Origin: Spirochaetales bacterium
GTDB taxonomy: Bacteria > Spirochaetota > Spirochaetia > Treponematales > UBA12059
Reading direction: 5' to 3'
DNA: 11,387 nt
Assembly: GCA_004525355.1 (NCBI GenBank)
Contig: SPCK01000032.1
Span: 1-11,387 of the forward strand
Below the pieces are notes generated by a model, which was given only the letters and a program-made list of their open reading frames with translations, did not search any database and had not been told where the DNA came from. Positions 1 through 7,479 of this stretch are shown here, in pieces; position 1 is the first letter of the stretch; the number at the start of each line of letters is the position of its first letter. Position numbers and translations under genes: made by a program.

Positions 1-346
1 CCCCCGTGCCTGACAGCAGGAGCGTCTTCTCGCGGTCGGCTACCAGGAGCAGGGCCTCCAGGCGGCGCAGGAGCTTGTCGGTCCGCCAGTCCTTGGCCAA
101 CTCGACCGCGGACCTGGTAAGATCGCCGCCATATTCCTTCAGCTTGGCTTCAAAGTGCTCGAGAAGCGTGAACGCGTCCGCCGTCGCTCCCGCGAAACCC
201 GCCAACACGGTACCGTCGTGTATTCTCCGTACTTTTCGCGCGTTGCTCTTCATTACCGTAGTACCCATTGTCACCTGACCGTCTCCGGCCATGGCAACAG
301 TTCCGCCTCGCCGTACCGCGATGACGGTCGTCGATCGAATCTTCAT
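1..346 (-). CDS. hslV: HslV (ClpQ) ATP-dependent protease peptidase subunit, 3' end cut by window
   Basis: Proteolytic subunit of the cytoplasmic HslUV (ClpYQ) protease: two stacked hexameric rings of an N-terminal-nucleophile threonine peptidase, working with the HslU unfoldase. The first 115 residues are visible. They show the family features AVRRGG (10-15), AGDGQVTMG (20-28), a KVRRI segment (38-42), [11 protein letters not shown] (49-59) and [10 protein letters not shown] (82-91). The nucleophile should be Thr6 of the TTV sequence, since the E. coli protein begins M-TTIVSVRR; five residues, MKIRS, precede it here and would have to be removed. The ATG is set by GGAGG seven bases upstream and overlaps the xerC stop as ATGA. 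The frame runs off the left edge, so no stop is seen. hslU is expected next. Family identification is secure. Confidence 0.95.
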   Translation of the reverse strand, partial: MKIRSTTVIAVRRGGTVAMAGDGQVTMGTTVMKSNARKVRRIHDGTVLAGFAGATADAFTLLEHFEAKLKEYGGDLTRSAVELAKDWRTDKLLRRLEALLLVADREKTLLLSGTG

Positions 347-1251
347 TTGCGATCCTCCGTAACGACTGATGCGTGGGGGTGCGCCCGTTCATATACCGAA
401 CGCAGCCGTTCTATGTCTACGTGCGTATAGATCTGCGTCGTTGAAATGCTCTCGTGGCCCAGCAGAGCCTGCACGGTGCGTATATCTGCCCCTCTCCCTA
501 CCAAGTGGGTGGCGAAGGAGTGACGGAACCCGTGAGGGGACAAACGCTTGCCCATTCCCGCCTTGAGCGCGTGACGTTCGACGATCCAGGCGATACCGCG
601 TTCGGTCAGTTTTCCTCCGCGGGCATTCAGGAACAGCCGATCCGATGGCCGCTCGGCCTTCAGCCGCGCCTGCCGATACGATAGCCAGACACGGAGCGCC
701 TCGACGGCCGGGCCGGAAAGGAAAACGACGCGTTCCTTGGCACCTTTTCCCTTTACCTTTACCTTGCCCCCGACCAGGTCAATCGCGGCGAGTGTCATGC
801 CCGAGATCTCTGAAACGCGGCAGCCTGTACTATACAGCGTCTCGAAGAGCGCCTTGTCCCTGACTGCGGCAAAATCGTTGCCTTCTGTCGAATCGATCAG
901 CGCGGTCATCTCGTCCTCGAACAGGAAATCCGGGAGTTTCCTTGATCCTGGTATGGTTTCAAAATCACGGGCAGGATTGATACTGGCCTTTCCGAAACGC
1001 AGCAGATAGCGGTACAAGCCCTTGACCGCCGACATCGCGCGGTTGACAGATGCAGATGCGTAGCCGCCTCGGACCAGCCCGGCCACGAAGGAACGTACGT
1101 CGGCCGCCGTCGCTGTTTCCGGCGTCACCTCCGCCCGCGCGCAGGCGGCTTCGTACAGCGACAGGTCCTCGCGGTAGGAGGAAACGGTACGCGGCGACAG
1201 CGCCCGTATCGCGGCCAGATAGGCCAGGTATTCGTCAATCGTCCGAGACAT
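343..1251 (-). CDS. xerC: Tyrosine recombinase, XerC/CodV type
   Basis: Site-specific tyrosine recombinase of 302 residues, the usual XerC/XerD length. With its partner it should resolve chromosome dimers at dif during division. The N-terminal SAM-like core-binding domain spans about 3-90 and the catalytic domain about 105-290. All catalytic residues are present: Arg145 (STGCRVSE), Lys169 (KGKGAKER), His240 and Arg243 (SPHGFRHS), His266 (LLGHES) and nucleophile Tyr275 (TTQIYTHV). The open frame extends 62 codons further upstream, but Met63 of that frame is the right start: AGGAGG lies six bases before it and the protein then begins like other Xer proteins (IDEYLAYL). It overlaps the topA end by 17 bases and hslV by 4. 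The topA-xerC-hslV order matches Bacillus topA-(gid)-codV-clpQ, hence XerC rather than XerD; that subtype assignment is inference. Confidence 0.93.
   Translation of the reverse strand: MSRTIDEYLAYLAAIRALSPRTVSSYREDLSLYEAACARAEVTPETATAADVRSFVAGLVRGGYASASVNRAMSAVKGLYRYLLRFGKASINPARDFETIPGSRKLPDFLFEDEMTALIDSTEGNDFAAVRDKALFETLYSTGCRVSEISGMTLAAIDLVGGKVKVKGKGAKERVVFLSGPAVEALRVWLSYRQARLKAERPSDRLFLNARGGKLTERGIAWIVERHALKAGMGKRLSPHGFRHSFATHLVGRGADIRTVQALLGHESISTTQIYTHVDIERLRSVYERAHPHASVVTEDRK
354..358 (-). promoter_or_regulatory. Ribosome binding site of hslV
   Basis: GGAGG on the minus strand, seven bases before the hslV ATG and lying inside the last codons of xerC. It fixes the hslV start at the ATGA overlap and points to translational coupling with xerC. 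Confidence 0.75.
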
Positions 1252-3388
1252 GTTCGTCCTCCTGGCTGTGGAGGTAATCGCAAGCAGGATTGATGCAAGC
1301 TTTGTAGGATCCCCGCTTCTTGTCAAAACGTTCCACGAGGAACCATCCGCACTTCGGACAGTCACTCTGCGTCGGTTTGTAGTAGGTGATGAAATCGCAT
1401 TCGGGGTAGCGCGAGCACCCGTAAAACTCGCGGCCACGTCCCTTGGCTTTCCTTCGGGCCACTATCTCGCCGCCGCAATCCGGACGGGGACAACGCGCCA
1501 GGGGTATGCTCTTCGTATTGCGACACTCGGGGAAGCCGGTGCATGCCAGGAAGAACCCGAACCTGCCCAGTTTTTTTACCATGGGCTTGCCACACTTCTC
1601 GCACACAACGTCGGTCGGTTCATCCAGGGTGCCTCGGAAACTCTGCAATGTCTCCATGATCTCGTCAACCCTTGCCTTGAAGGGACCGTAAAACTCGCCG
1701 AGTGCGAGGCCCCAATCGCGTTTCGATTCCTCAACCTCGTCGAGCATGGATTCCATGCCGGCGGTAAAGCTCGCGTTCACGACATCGGGAAAGGATTCCA
1801 CAAGAATGTCATTGATCATGCGGCCGAGCGTGGTGGGAACCAGCTGGCGATTCTCGCGCGTGACATAATAACGTTCCAGGAGTACGGATATGATGGGAGC
1901 GTATGTCGAAGGTCGGCCGATGCCTTTCTCCTCGAGCATCTTGATGATGGACGCGTCCGTGAAGCGGGCCGAGCCCTGTGTGAAATGCTGTTCCGAGCGG
2001 TAGCCTTCCAGCTTGAGCTCCTCGCCAACCTTCAACTCCGGCAGGGTAGAATCCTTGTCTTCCTTTGTGGCCAGCAACTTGATGACCTTGTAGAATCCCT
2101 TCTCCACGACACGCGAAGCGTTGACCCTGAATAGTGCCTCTCCGGCCACGACATCCATCGCGGTGGAACGCACCTTCGCCGGGTTCATCTGGCTGGCGAC
2201 GAAGCGTTCCCATATGATGGTATAGAGCTTGAGCTGGTCCTTGTTGAGGTGTTCTTTCATGGAATCTGGCGTGTAGCCGACCATGGTCGGGCGTATCGCC
2301 TCGTGGGCGTCCTGCGCCTTCTTGTCGGTCGCGTAGACCTGCGTCTCGGCAGGCAACTCGGCGGGATAGTGAGTGCCAATGAAGTCGCGAACTTCCTTGA
2401 GAGCCGTTTCAGACACCCGAACGGAATCGGTACGCATATAGCTGATCAGGCCGATGCGCGTCGATCCGATATTGATGCCCTCATACAGCTGCTGGGCGAT
2501 CTGCATGGTCTTCTTACTGGTAAAGCCCAGCCGATTGGCGGCGGTCTGCTGCAATTTGCTCGTAGTAAACGGGGGCTTGGGCCGAACGGCCTTGTCCATC
2601 TCGCGGATGTCGGTGATCAAGCACGCGTCACCGGTCACCGCGTTCATAATGGCCAGGACCTCTGTCTCGTTCCTGAGTTCTACTTTCTCGCCTTTGTACT
2701 GGACCAGATCACCGGTAAACGAGTAGCGGCCCTTCTTGAAGTCAGCCTCCAGGCTCCAGTATTCCTCGGGAATGAATGATTCGACTTCATGCTCGCGTTC
2801 GCAGATGAGCCTGAGTGCGACCGATTGGACGCGTCCGGCGGACAATCCGTTCTTGACTTTCTTCCAGAGCAGGGGTGACAGATAATAGCCGACCAGGCGA
2901 TCGAGCACGCGGCGGGCTTTCTGTGCGTTTACCTTGTCCTCGTCAAGTTCATGAGGATCTCGGACGGCGTCGCGTATAGCCTGCGGCGTGATTTCGTTGA
3001 AAACGATACGGCGTATCTCCAGCCCCTCGTTCTTCTGCTGCAGCGCATTCCTGATATGGTAGGAAATAGCCTCGCCCTCGCGATCATTATCGGAAGCAAG
3101 CAGAACCCTGCCTGCCTTCTTGGCGTATTTCTGCAATTCCTTGAGAAGCTTTGCCTTGCCGCGGATGGTCAGGTACTCGGGTGTAAAGCCATTTTCCACG
3201 TCCACGCCGATACGGGATTTAGGCAGGTCGATGAGATGCCCCATGGAGGCCAGCACGACGTACTTGTCACCCAGGTATTTTTCTATCGTCTTGGCCTTGG
3301 CGGGCGACTCCACGATTACCAGAGTGATTTTTTTATCCGAGGTGGTTTTTTTGATCCGTTTCTTGGTTCCGCTTTTCTCGCTCGCCAT
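1235..3388 (-). CDS. topA: DNA topoisomerase I (type IA)
   Basis: Relaxes negative supercoils through a transient 5'-phosphotyrosine link; 717 residues. A lysine-rich N-terminal tail (about 5-20) precedes the TOPRIM domain, with Glu27 (VIVESPAKAKTIEKYLG) and the acidic triad Asp100, Asp102, Glu104 (ASDNDREGEAI). The core includes GLSAGRVQSVALR (181-193). The active-site Tyr317 is in GLISYMRTDS (313-322). Three four-cysteine zinc motifs close the protein at about 596-622, 633-664 and 677-703, each of the form CxxC or CxxxxC followed by a second Cys pair; they should bind single-stranded DNA and perhaps RNA polymerase. The tail is acidic (EDEHVSDD). The ATG has GAGGAG eight bases upstream. It follows dprA after a 114-base gap, which could hold its own promoter, and overlaps xerC by 17 bases. 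Confidence 0.98.
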   Translation of the reverse strand: MASEKSGTKKRIKKTTSDKKITLVIVESPAKAKTIEKYLGDKYVVLASMGHLIDLPKSRIGVDVENGFTPEYLTIRGKAKLLKELQKYAKKAGRVLLASDNDREGEAISYHIRNALQQKNEGLEIRRIVFNEITPQAIRDAVRDPHELDEDKVNAQKARRVLDRLVGYYLSPLLWKKVKNGLSAGRVQSVALRLICEREHEVESFIPEEYWSLEADFKKGRYSFTGDLVQYKGEKVELRNETEVLAIMNAVTGDACLITDIREMDKAVRPKPPFTTSKLQQTAANRLGFTSKKTMQIAQQLYEGINIGSTRIGLISYMRTDSVRVSETALKEVRDFIGTHYPAELPAETQVYATDKKAQDAHEAIRPTMVGYTPDSMKEHLNKDQLKLYTIIWERFVASQMNPAKVRSTAMDVVAGEALFRVNASRVVEKGFYKVIKLLATKEDKDSTLPELKVGEELKLEGYRSEQHFTQGSARFTDASIIKMLEEKGIGRPSTYAPIISVLLERYYVTRENRQLVPTTLGRMINDILVESFPDVVNASFTAGMESMLDEVEESKRDWGLALGEFYGPFKARVDEIMETLQSFRGTLDEPTDVVCEKCGKPMVKKLGRFGFFLACTGFPECRNTKSIPLARCPRPDCGGEIVARRKAKGRGREFYGCSRYPECDFITYYKPTQSDCPKCGWFLVERFDKKRGSYKACINPACDYLHSQEDEHVSDD
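1258..1263 (-). promoter_or_regulatory. Ribosome binding site of xerC inside topA
   Basis: Perfect AGGAGG on the minus strand, six bases before the ATG at 1251, within the topA 3' end. It decides the start against the longer upstream frame and suggests coupling to topA translation. Confidence 0.8.
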
Positions 3389-3396
3389 TCGTATAG

Positions 3397-3402
3397 CTCC
3401 TC
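3397..3402 (-). promoter_or_regulatory. Ribosome binding site of topA
   Basis: GAGGAG on the minus strand, eight bases before the topA ATG at 3388. Confidence 0.7.
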
Positions 3403-3464
3403 AACTCACAGATGCTGGGTGCCGTGCTCGAACCAGTCGGCCGGCCTGTATCCTGTTCAAATCC

Positions 3465-3490
3465 GTAGGGAATCGCGTTTCCGCTCCTAC
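3465..3490 (-). promoter_or_regulatory. Possible small hairpin in the dprA-topA gap
   Basis: In the 114-base gap the minus strand has GTAGG and CCTAC arms (outer stem, 5 bp). They enclose GCG-GAAA-CGC, an inner 3-bp stem closed by a GNRA-type GAAA loop, with an uneven internal loop of A against GATTC. A 10-bp palindrome, GGAAATTTCC at 3494-3503, lies just before it at the dprA stop. No U-run follows, so it is not an intrinsic terminator. A role in the topA leader or in mRNA processing is only a possibility; chance is a fair alternative. Confidence 0.2.
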
Positions 3491-3502
3491 CCCGGAAATT
3501 TC

Positions 3503-4423
3503 CTACCGTACGCTCGCAACGTACGCTTCACTCTGCGCAGCGACGAAGGCGCCATCGCCCCAATCCGCCGCGATATCATCAAAACTGCCCACGGAACGTG
3601 CGCCGTCTGTCGCCAAAAGGTCAGAGCCAACCGATCGCGAACCACCCGAGCAGGCTTCGGCAACATAGACGTCCCGCCCCTCCTGCAGGGCAAAATCGGC
3701 GGTTATCAGGGCGCCCGATCCAGCCGGCGCCTCGACCACGAGTGTCGAACGGCACAAACCCGCGATTATGCGGTTCCGTTCAGGGAAAGTCCACCGGGAC
3801 GGTGGCGTACCGGGAGGGTATTCGGACATGAGTCCACCTCCAGATATGAGCATGCGCGCGGCCAGGTCCTTGTTGGACAGGGGATAGATCCTGTCCAGGC
3901 CCCGGCCGATAACGGCAAAGGTCGCTCCGCCTCCGGCTAGCGCCCCCCGGTGCGCGGCAGCATCCACGCCTCGCGCCAGACCCGATACGACTGACACGCC
4001 TGCTTCGGCGGCCTCTGAAGCGATCTTGGCGGCCGTCTCCAAGCCTCGCCCGGTGGGATACCGGGTTCCAACCACGGCCAGGGCAGGTCGACGAAAGTCG
4101 GGCAAGCGCCCCCGGACATACAGTATGAAAGGCGGACGAGCAGTTTCTCTCAGGAGGGCTGGATACCCGCGGTCAAAGTATGAATATGCCTTTGTCCCGG
4201 TAGCAGCCATCCAGGCCCGATCGCGCTCGGCCGCTTCCTCCAGCCGTCCTGGATCCCATTCGGCGTTTCCCAGCCGACGACCGCAGATTTCCTCAAGATT
4301 GGAAAGGGATAGCCGGGAGAGCTCGCTCGCTCCGTCCAGGACATCGGCCACCAGGATGCGCTCCCGGGCCGACATGAAAGGAGAACGGGCCAAGGCCAAC
4401 AGAAACAGGACGTCATTTGCCAT
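3503..4423 (-). CDS. dprA: DprA/Smf DNA-processing protein
   Basis: Binds incoming single-stranded DNA and loads RecA onto it in natural transformation; also widespread in bacteria not known to be competent. 306 residues. A divergent N-terminal helical part (1-95) precedes the Rossmann-fold DprA core: AVVGTRYPTGRG (117-128, the GSRxxSxYG motif in variant form), SGLARGVDAAAH (147-158), GRGLDRIYP (173-181), SEYPPGTPP (200-208), FPERNRIIAGL (213-223) and ALITADFALQEGRDVYV (238-254). The usual VPG after the last strand reads AEACSGG here. There is no room for the C-terminal winged-helix domain found in many DprA proteins. The frame is open 52 codons upstream; I start at the ATG giving [13 protein letters not shown], which overlaps the lipoprotein gene by 11 bases. 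No good ribosome binding site is seen there, so the start is less certain than the function. Confidence 0.93.
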   Translation of the reverse strand: MANDVLFLLALARSPFMSARERILVADVLDGASELSRLSLSNLEEICGRRLGNAEWDPGRLEEAAERDRAWMAATGTKAYSYFDRGYPALLRETARPPFILYVRGRLPDFRRPALAVVGTRYPTGRGLETAAKIASEAAEAGVSVVSGLARGVDAAAHRGALAGGGATFAVIGRGLDRIYPLSNKDLAARMLISGGGLMSEYPPGTPPSRWTFPERNRIIAGLCRSTLVVEAPAGSGALITADFALQEGRDVYVAEACSGGSRSVGSDLLATDGARSVGSFDDIAADWGDGAFVAAQSEAYVASVR

Positions 4424-5156
4424 ACAGTTCATCCAGTATCTGCTTCTTGTTGTCAGCCGCCAGCTTCTTCTTCTCCTCGATCTTTGTATAGGCGATGACC
4501 TTGTCAAAGGCGTCCGCGGCGTCCTGGAGCCGGCCAGCACCATACAATGACCTGCCGTATAGGAGATACGCATCGGCATCCCTTGTTACGATAGCCAAAT
4601 ATCGCTCTATCGTCGATACCGCTGCCTCGTAATCTACCAGTTCGTAGGAATACAGCACCGAAAGCGCGTACAGGGACTTGGTATTCCGGTCGTCTATCTC
4701 GATGGACTGAAGATATGAACCTTCCGCCGCCCTGAGCCAAGCTTCCATGCTGGCCGCCCCTCCGCCGAGCTCGGCGGACGCGGTCTTGGATAGAAAAGCG
4801 GCAGAGACGCCGGCCACGTAATACAGGCCGGAATTATCCGGATAATGGCCCAGTGCCTTGACCGCGGCGTCATAGGCGTCTCCGTACAACCCCTGTTCCA
4901 TGTAACGGACGGCCAGGAGCCTCCAGAACGAAGCTACCTTCTCCATCGCCTTTACAGTTTTCTCCACGTCGCCGCCGTATTGGGCGATCGCCTTCCTGAG
5001 CTCCTCTACTGATGATGGCGGAGCGTTCTTCATCGACCTGGATTCAAGGTCGAACATGCGCTCGATAAAATTCTTGTCGCCTCCTGATGAACAGGACGCC
5101 GTGAGCAGGGTCAGCATCGCCAAACAGGCGAGCATGAAAGCCGCGTGTCGTTTCAT
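4413..5156 (-). CDS. TPR-repeat lipoprotein of unknown function
   Basis: A 247-residue predicted lipoprotein that I cannot assign to a named family. MKRH plus a hydrophobic stretch (about 5-19) forms a type II signal peptide with Cys22 in LTASCSSGG; Thr at -3 is a relaxed lipobox, tolerated in spirochaetes. After a charged linker (about 28-75) come helical repeats resembling tetratricopeptide repeats at about 76-109, 143-158 (partial), 160-193 and 194-227. Hallmark small and aromatic residues are seen in [27 protein letters not shown] and [15 protein letters not shown] lysine-rich helix ends it. It should sit on the periplasmic face of a membrane and act as a protein-interaction scaffold; its place after ftsZ-xerD suggests a link to the envelope or divisome, which is inference. 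AGGAGG lies nine bases before the ATG, and the ATG overlaps the xerD stop as ATGA. Confidence 0.85.
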   Translation of the reverse strand: MKRHAAFMLACLAMLTLLTASCSSGGDKNFIERMFDLESRSMKNAPPSSVEELRKAIAQYGGDVEKTVKAMEKVASFWRLLAVRYMEQGLYGDAYDAAVKALGHYPDNSGLYYVAGVSAAFLSKTASAELGGGAASMEAWLRAAEGSYLQSIEIDDRNTKSLYALSVLYSYELVDYEAAVSTIERYLAIVTRDADAYLLYGRSLYGAGRLQDAADAFDKVIAYTKIEEKKKLAADNKKQILDELYGK

Positions 5157-6127
5157 GTATCCAGACCTCCTCCCGCTTTTACGCCCGCCGGGATGACGAC
5201 GCTTGCGGGGCGCTTAGGGATGACGTATTCATCCTCGTTCGCCGATCGGCGCGGAAAGAACTCTTCATGCGCTTTTCCAAGCGCCTCGGCATCCACGTGC
5301 GTATAAATCTGCGTGGTCGCGATGTCGGCGTGTCCCAGAAGCTCCTGGACCGTACGCAGGTCGGCACCGCCGGCCAGGAGATGTGTCGCGAACGAGTGGC
5401 GCAGCGTATGCGGCTTTCCTGTCATACCGTTCGCCGTCCTCAATTCATCGAAACGCTTCCAGACTCCCTTGCGCGAGATTCCTCCGCCCGTCCTATTGAG
5501 AAACACCCGGTCGCTCCTGCGTTGCTTGGCCAGGATCGGCCTCGCCTCTTCCAGGTATCGAACCAGCCAGGCGGCGGCGGCTTCGCCGAAAGGTACGATC
5601 CGTTCCTTGCGCCTTTTACCGGTTACCCGGATGATCCGTTCCTTGAGGTAGAGCATGTCAAAGGTCAGGAACGCGGCCTCGGAGATGCGCAACCCGCAGG
5701 AATAGATGAGTTCGAAAAGAGCGCGATCCCGAATGCCGCCCGGGGTGGATAAATCGACGGAGTCCAGGAAACGATCGACCTCTTCAGGCTTGAAAACGCC
5801 AGGCAACACGCGTTCCTGCCGAGGTGACTCCAGCAGTTCGGTAGGATCGTCCGTGCGGACGCCCTCGAGCCGGAGGTACTTGAACAGGCCGCGAAGCCCG
5901 GACACGATGCGCGCCAGCGTGCGGGCGGACAATCCGCCGGAGCGCCTGAAAACCAGGTACTCCAGGATAAAGCCCGTATTGACCGATTCCAGGACCTCGC
6001 CCCGGTCGGCCAGCCAGGCCTCGAGACAACGCGCCTCGCGGAGATAGGCATCCAGAGTAAGCGGCGATCGGCGGCGCGCGGCGAGCAGCCAGGCGCCATA
6101 TCTGTCAATCGCGTCGCGGCCGGGCAC
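5153..6127 (-). CDS. xerD: Tyrosine recombinase, XerD type
   Basis: Second Xer-family recombinase in the window, 324 residues. The N-terminal core-binding domain is at about 6-95 and the catalytic domain at about 112-290. The catalytic set is complete: Arg147 (SCGLRISE), Lys171 (VTGKRRKER), His240 and Arg243 (KPHTLRHS), His266 (LLGHAD) and nucleophile Tyr275 (TTQIYTHV). It carries a roughly 30-residue C-terminal tail (about 293-324) beyond the usual XerC/XerD end. Translation starts at GTG, three bases after the ftsZ stop, with GAGG eight bases upstream; from there the protein begins like other Xer proteins (AIDRYGAWL). It overlaps the lipoprotein start as ATGA. The likely role is dimer resolution with the XerC partner about 4 kb downstream. 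XerD is chosen because the other copy has the codV-like context; the two could be swapped. Confidence 0.9.
   Translation of the reverse strand: MPGRDAIDRYGAWLLAARRRSPLTLDAYLREARCLEAWLADRGEVLESVNTGFILEYLVFRRSGGLSARTLARIVSGLRGLFKYLRLEGVRTDDPTELLESPRQERVLPGVFKPEEVDRFLDSVDLSTPGGIRDRALFELIYSCGLRISEAAFLTFDMLYLKERIIRVTGKRRKERIVPFGEAAAAWLVRYLEEARPILAKQRRSDRVFLNRTGGGISRKGVWKRFDELRTANGMTGKPHTLRHSFATHLLAGGADLRTVQELLGHADIATTQIYTHVDAEALGKAHEEFFPRRSANEDEYVIPKRPASVVIPAGVKAGGGLDT
5166..5171 (-). promoter_or_regulatory. Ribosome binding site of the TPR lipoprotein gene
   Basis: AGGAGG on the minus strand, nine bases before the ATG at 5156 and inside the xerD 3' end. It supports this start and coupled translation. 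Confidence 0.7.
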
Positions 6128-6130
6128 AGC

Positions 6131-7357
6131 CTACGCCTCGTTCCTCTCGACCGCCGTCTTGCGCTCCCGCAGGACCGTGGGGATATCGAGTTCGTCTGTC
6201 TCGTTTCGTCCCATCAGGTAACCCTTGGGCCGTGCCTCCACCATTGAGCTCCATTCCTTGGTCGATAGATAATCATCCAAGTCCCGACTCATGTCCTTGC
6301 GGGTGGCCTGGATGGGGGTCGCCACCTTGATGGAACGATTGAAACCGGTAGCGATCACCGTGACACTGACCTCGTCTCCGAGATCGTGATTCTCAACCAG
6401 GCCCGATATCACCATGGCCTCGGAATCGGCACTTGCGGTGATGATGGAGATGATTTCCTCGAACTCGGAGAGCGTGAAATTCTCCCCGCCGGTCACGTTG
6501 ACCAGCACGTTGCGCGCTCCCTCGATGCGAGCGTCCTCGAGCAGGGGATTGGCGACCGCTTTTTCGGCCGCCTCCACCGCGCGATTATCGCCGGACGCCC
6601 GGCCGACGCCCATGATCGCGTCGCCCTTGCCGCGCATGACGGTGCTGACGTCAGCGAAGTCTATATTGATCTCGCCTGGTACCGTGATAAGGTCTGAAAT
6701 ACCCTGGACTCCTTGCCTGAGCACGTCATCGGCTAGCAGAAATGCTTCTTTGATCGGGGTACGCTTCTCGACTATTTTCATCAAGTGCTGGTTGGGAATG
6801 ATGATAAGGGTATCGACCGCATCCCGCAGCTTCTCGATGCCCTCCTCGGCCAGACGCATCTTAACCTTGCCCTCGAAATCGAACGGCTTGGTCACGACAG
6901 CCACGGTCAGAGCGCCCAGCTCTTTGGCAACCTGCGCTATGACAGGCACGGAACCAGTTCCGGTACCGCCGCCCATACCGGCGGTTATGAAGACCATGTC
7001 CGCACCCCGCAGGGCATCGGCTATGGCCTCCCTGTCTTCCTGTGCCGCCTTCTCGCCGATCTCGGGATTGCCTCCCGCGCCAAGGCCGTGCGTAATCTTG
7101 GCTCCCAGCCCCAGTTTCTTGGAGGCGCCAGACCTGCCTAGGGCCTGCAGATCCGTGTTGGCCACGATAAACTCGACATTCCGAAGGCCTTCCTCGATCA
7201 TTCTGTTGACAGCGTTGGATCCGCCGCCCCCCGCGCCGATCACCTTGATGACAGTCGAGCTGTTCGCCTCCGGATATGTCTGCACAAGCTCGTCCAACGG
7301 CGCCAGTCGTTCCTGTTTCCTGAAGGCGTCGCTGTCGTCCACCAGCCGTAACGTCAT
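6131..7357 (-). CDS. ftsZ: Cell division protein FtsZ
   Basis: Tubulin-like GTPase that polymerises into the cytokinetic ring; 408 residues. A 35-residue N-terminal tail precedes the GTPase domain. Motifs are [14 protein letters not shown] (40-53), the tubulin signature GGGTGTG (129-135), KPFDFEG (157-163) and the T7 loop NIDFADV (231-237), whose Asp completes the GTPase site of the neighbouring subunit. A short linker leads to the C-terminal peptide [12 protein letters not shown] (389-400), the docking site for FtsA and other partners. The frame is open to an ATG 24 codons upstream, but GGGGAGGGG stands directly before MTLRLVDD and nothing stands before the upstream ATG, so I use 7357. A 122-base gap separates it from ftsA; xerD follows after 3 bases. 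Confidence 0.98.
   Translation of the reverse strand: MTLRLVDDSDAFRKQERLAPLDELVQTYPEANSSTVIKVIGAGGGGSNAVNRMIEEGLRNVEFIVANTDLQALGRSGASKKLGLGAKITHGLGAGGNPEIGEKAAQEDREAIADALRGADMVFITAGMGGGTGTGSVPVIAQVAKELGALTVAVVTKPFDFEGKVKMRLAEEGIEKLRDAVDTLIIIPNQHLMKIVEKRTPIKEAFLLADDVLRQGVQGISDLITVPGEINIDFADVSTVMRGKGDAIMGVGRASGDNRAVEAAEKAVANPLLEDARIEGARNVLVNVTGGENFTLSEFEEIISIITASADSEAMVISGLVENHDLGDEVSVTVIATGFNRSIKVATPIQATRKDMSRDLDDYLSTKEWSSMVEARPKGYLMGRNETDELDIPTVLRERKTAVERNEA
6136..6139 (-). promoter_or_regulatory. Ribosome binding site of xerD
   Basis: GAGG on the minus strand within the last ftsZ codons, eight bases before the GTG start at 6127. It is modest in strength but is the only candidate for this start. 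Confidence 0.5.
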
Positions 7358-7479
7358 ATTCCCCTCCCCGTTCGTTCCATTACCTGATGAGCGGGCGACG
7401 GAATTGCGAGATCGATTCCGTGCCCTCATGATAAAAGCGGTCCGCCGTGTCAGCGACGTCCGCCGCGTCTGTTCATTCC
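7358..7479 (-). promoter_or_regulatory. ftsA-ftsZ intergenic region with a short direct repeat
   Basis: The only sizeable gap in the division block. On the minus strand CGGCGGAC occurs twice (7458-7465 and 7440-7447), 18 bases apart start to start. A GACGTC palindrome (7455-7460) overlaps the upstream copy. TATCAT (about 7428-7433) resembles a -10 element, but the best -35-like hexamer, CTGACA, is only 14 bases from it, shorter than the usual 16-18. It may hold an ftsZ promoter or operator; the evidence is weak. Confidence 0.25.
7361..7369 (-). promoter_or_regulatory. Ribosome binding site of ftsZ
   Basis: GGGGAGGGG on the minus strand, three bases from the ATG at 7357, with its core GGAGG five bases away. 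It decides against the upstream ATG at 7429, which follows CTTTTATC and has no purine-rich stretch. Confidence 0.75.

Noticed and set aside
1250..2134. Plus-strand open frame of 294 codons
   Set aside because: Antisense to the topA 3' half; no family resemblance.
3405..3490. tRNA-like fragments (GGTTCGAGC on minus, GTTCAAATC on plus) in the dprA-topA gap
   Set aside because: The flanking bases do not form a T-arm stem, and no acceptor or anticodon stem can be built around either motif.
2951..3940. Plus-strand open frame of 329 codons spanning the topA-dprA gap
   Set aside because: It covers parts of two well-identified minus-strand genes and has no motif or coding character of its own.
7427..7455. 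Sigma70-like promoter CTGACA...TATCAT upstream of ftsZ
   Set aside because: The spacer is 14 bases, too short for a normal promoter, and no better-spaced -35 is present; kept only as a weak note in the intergenic feature.
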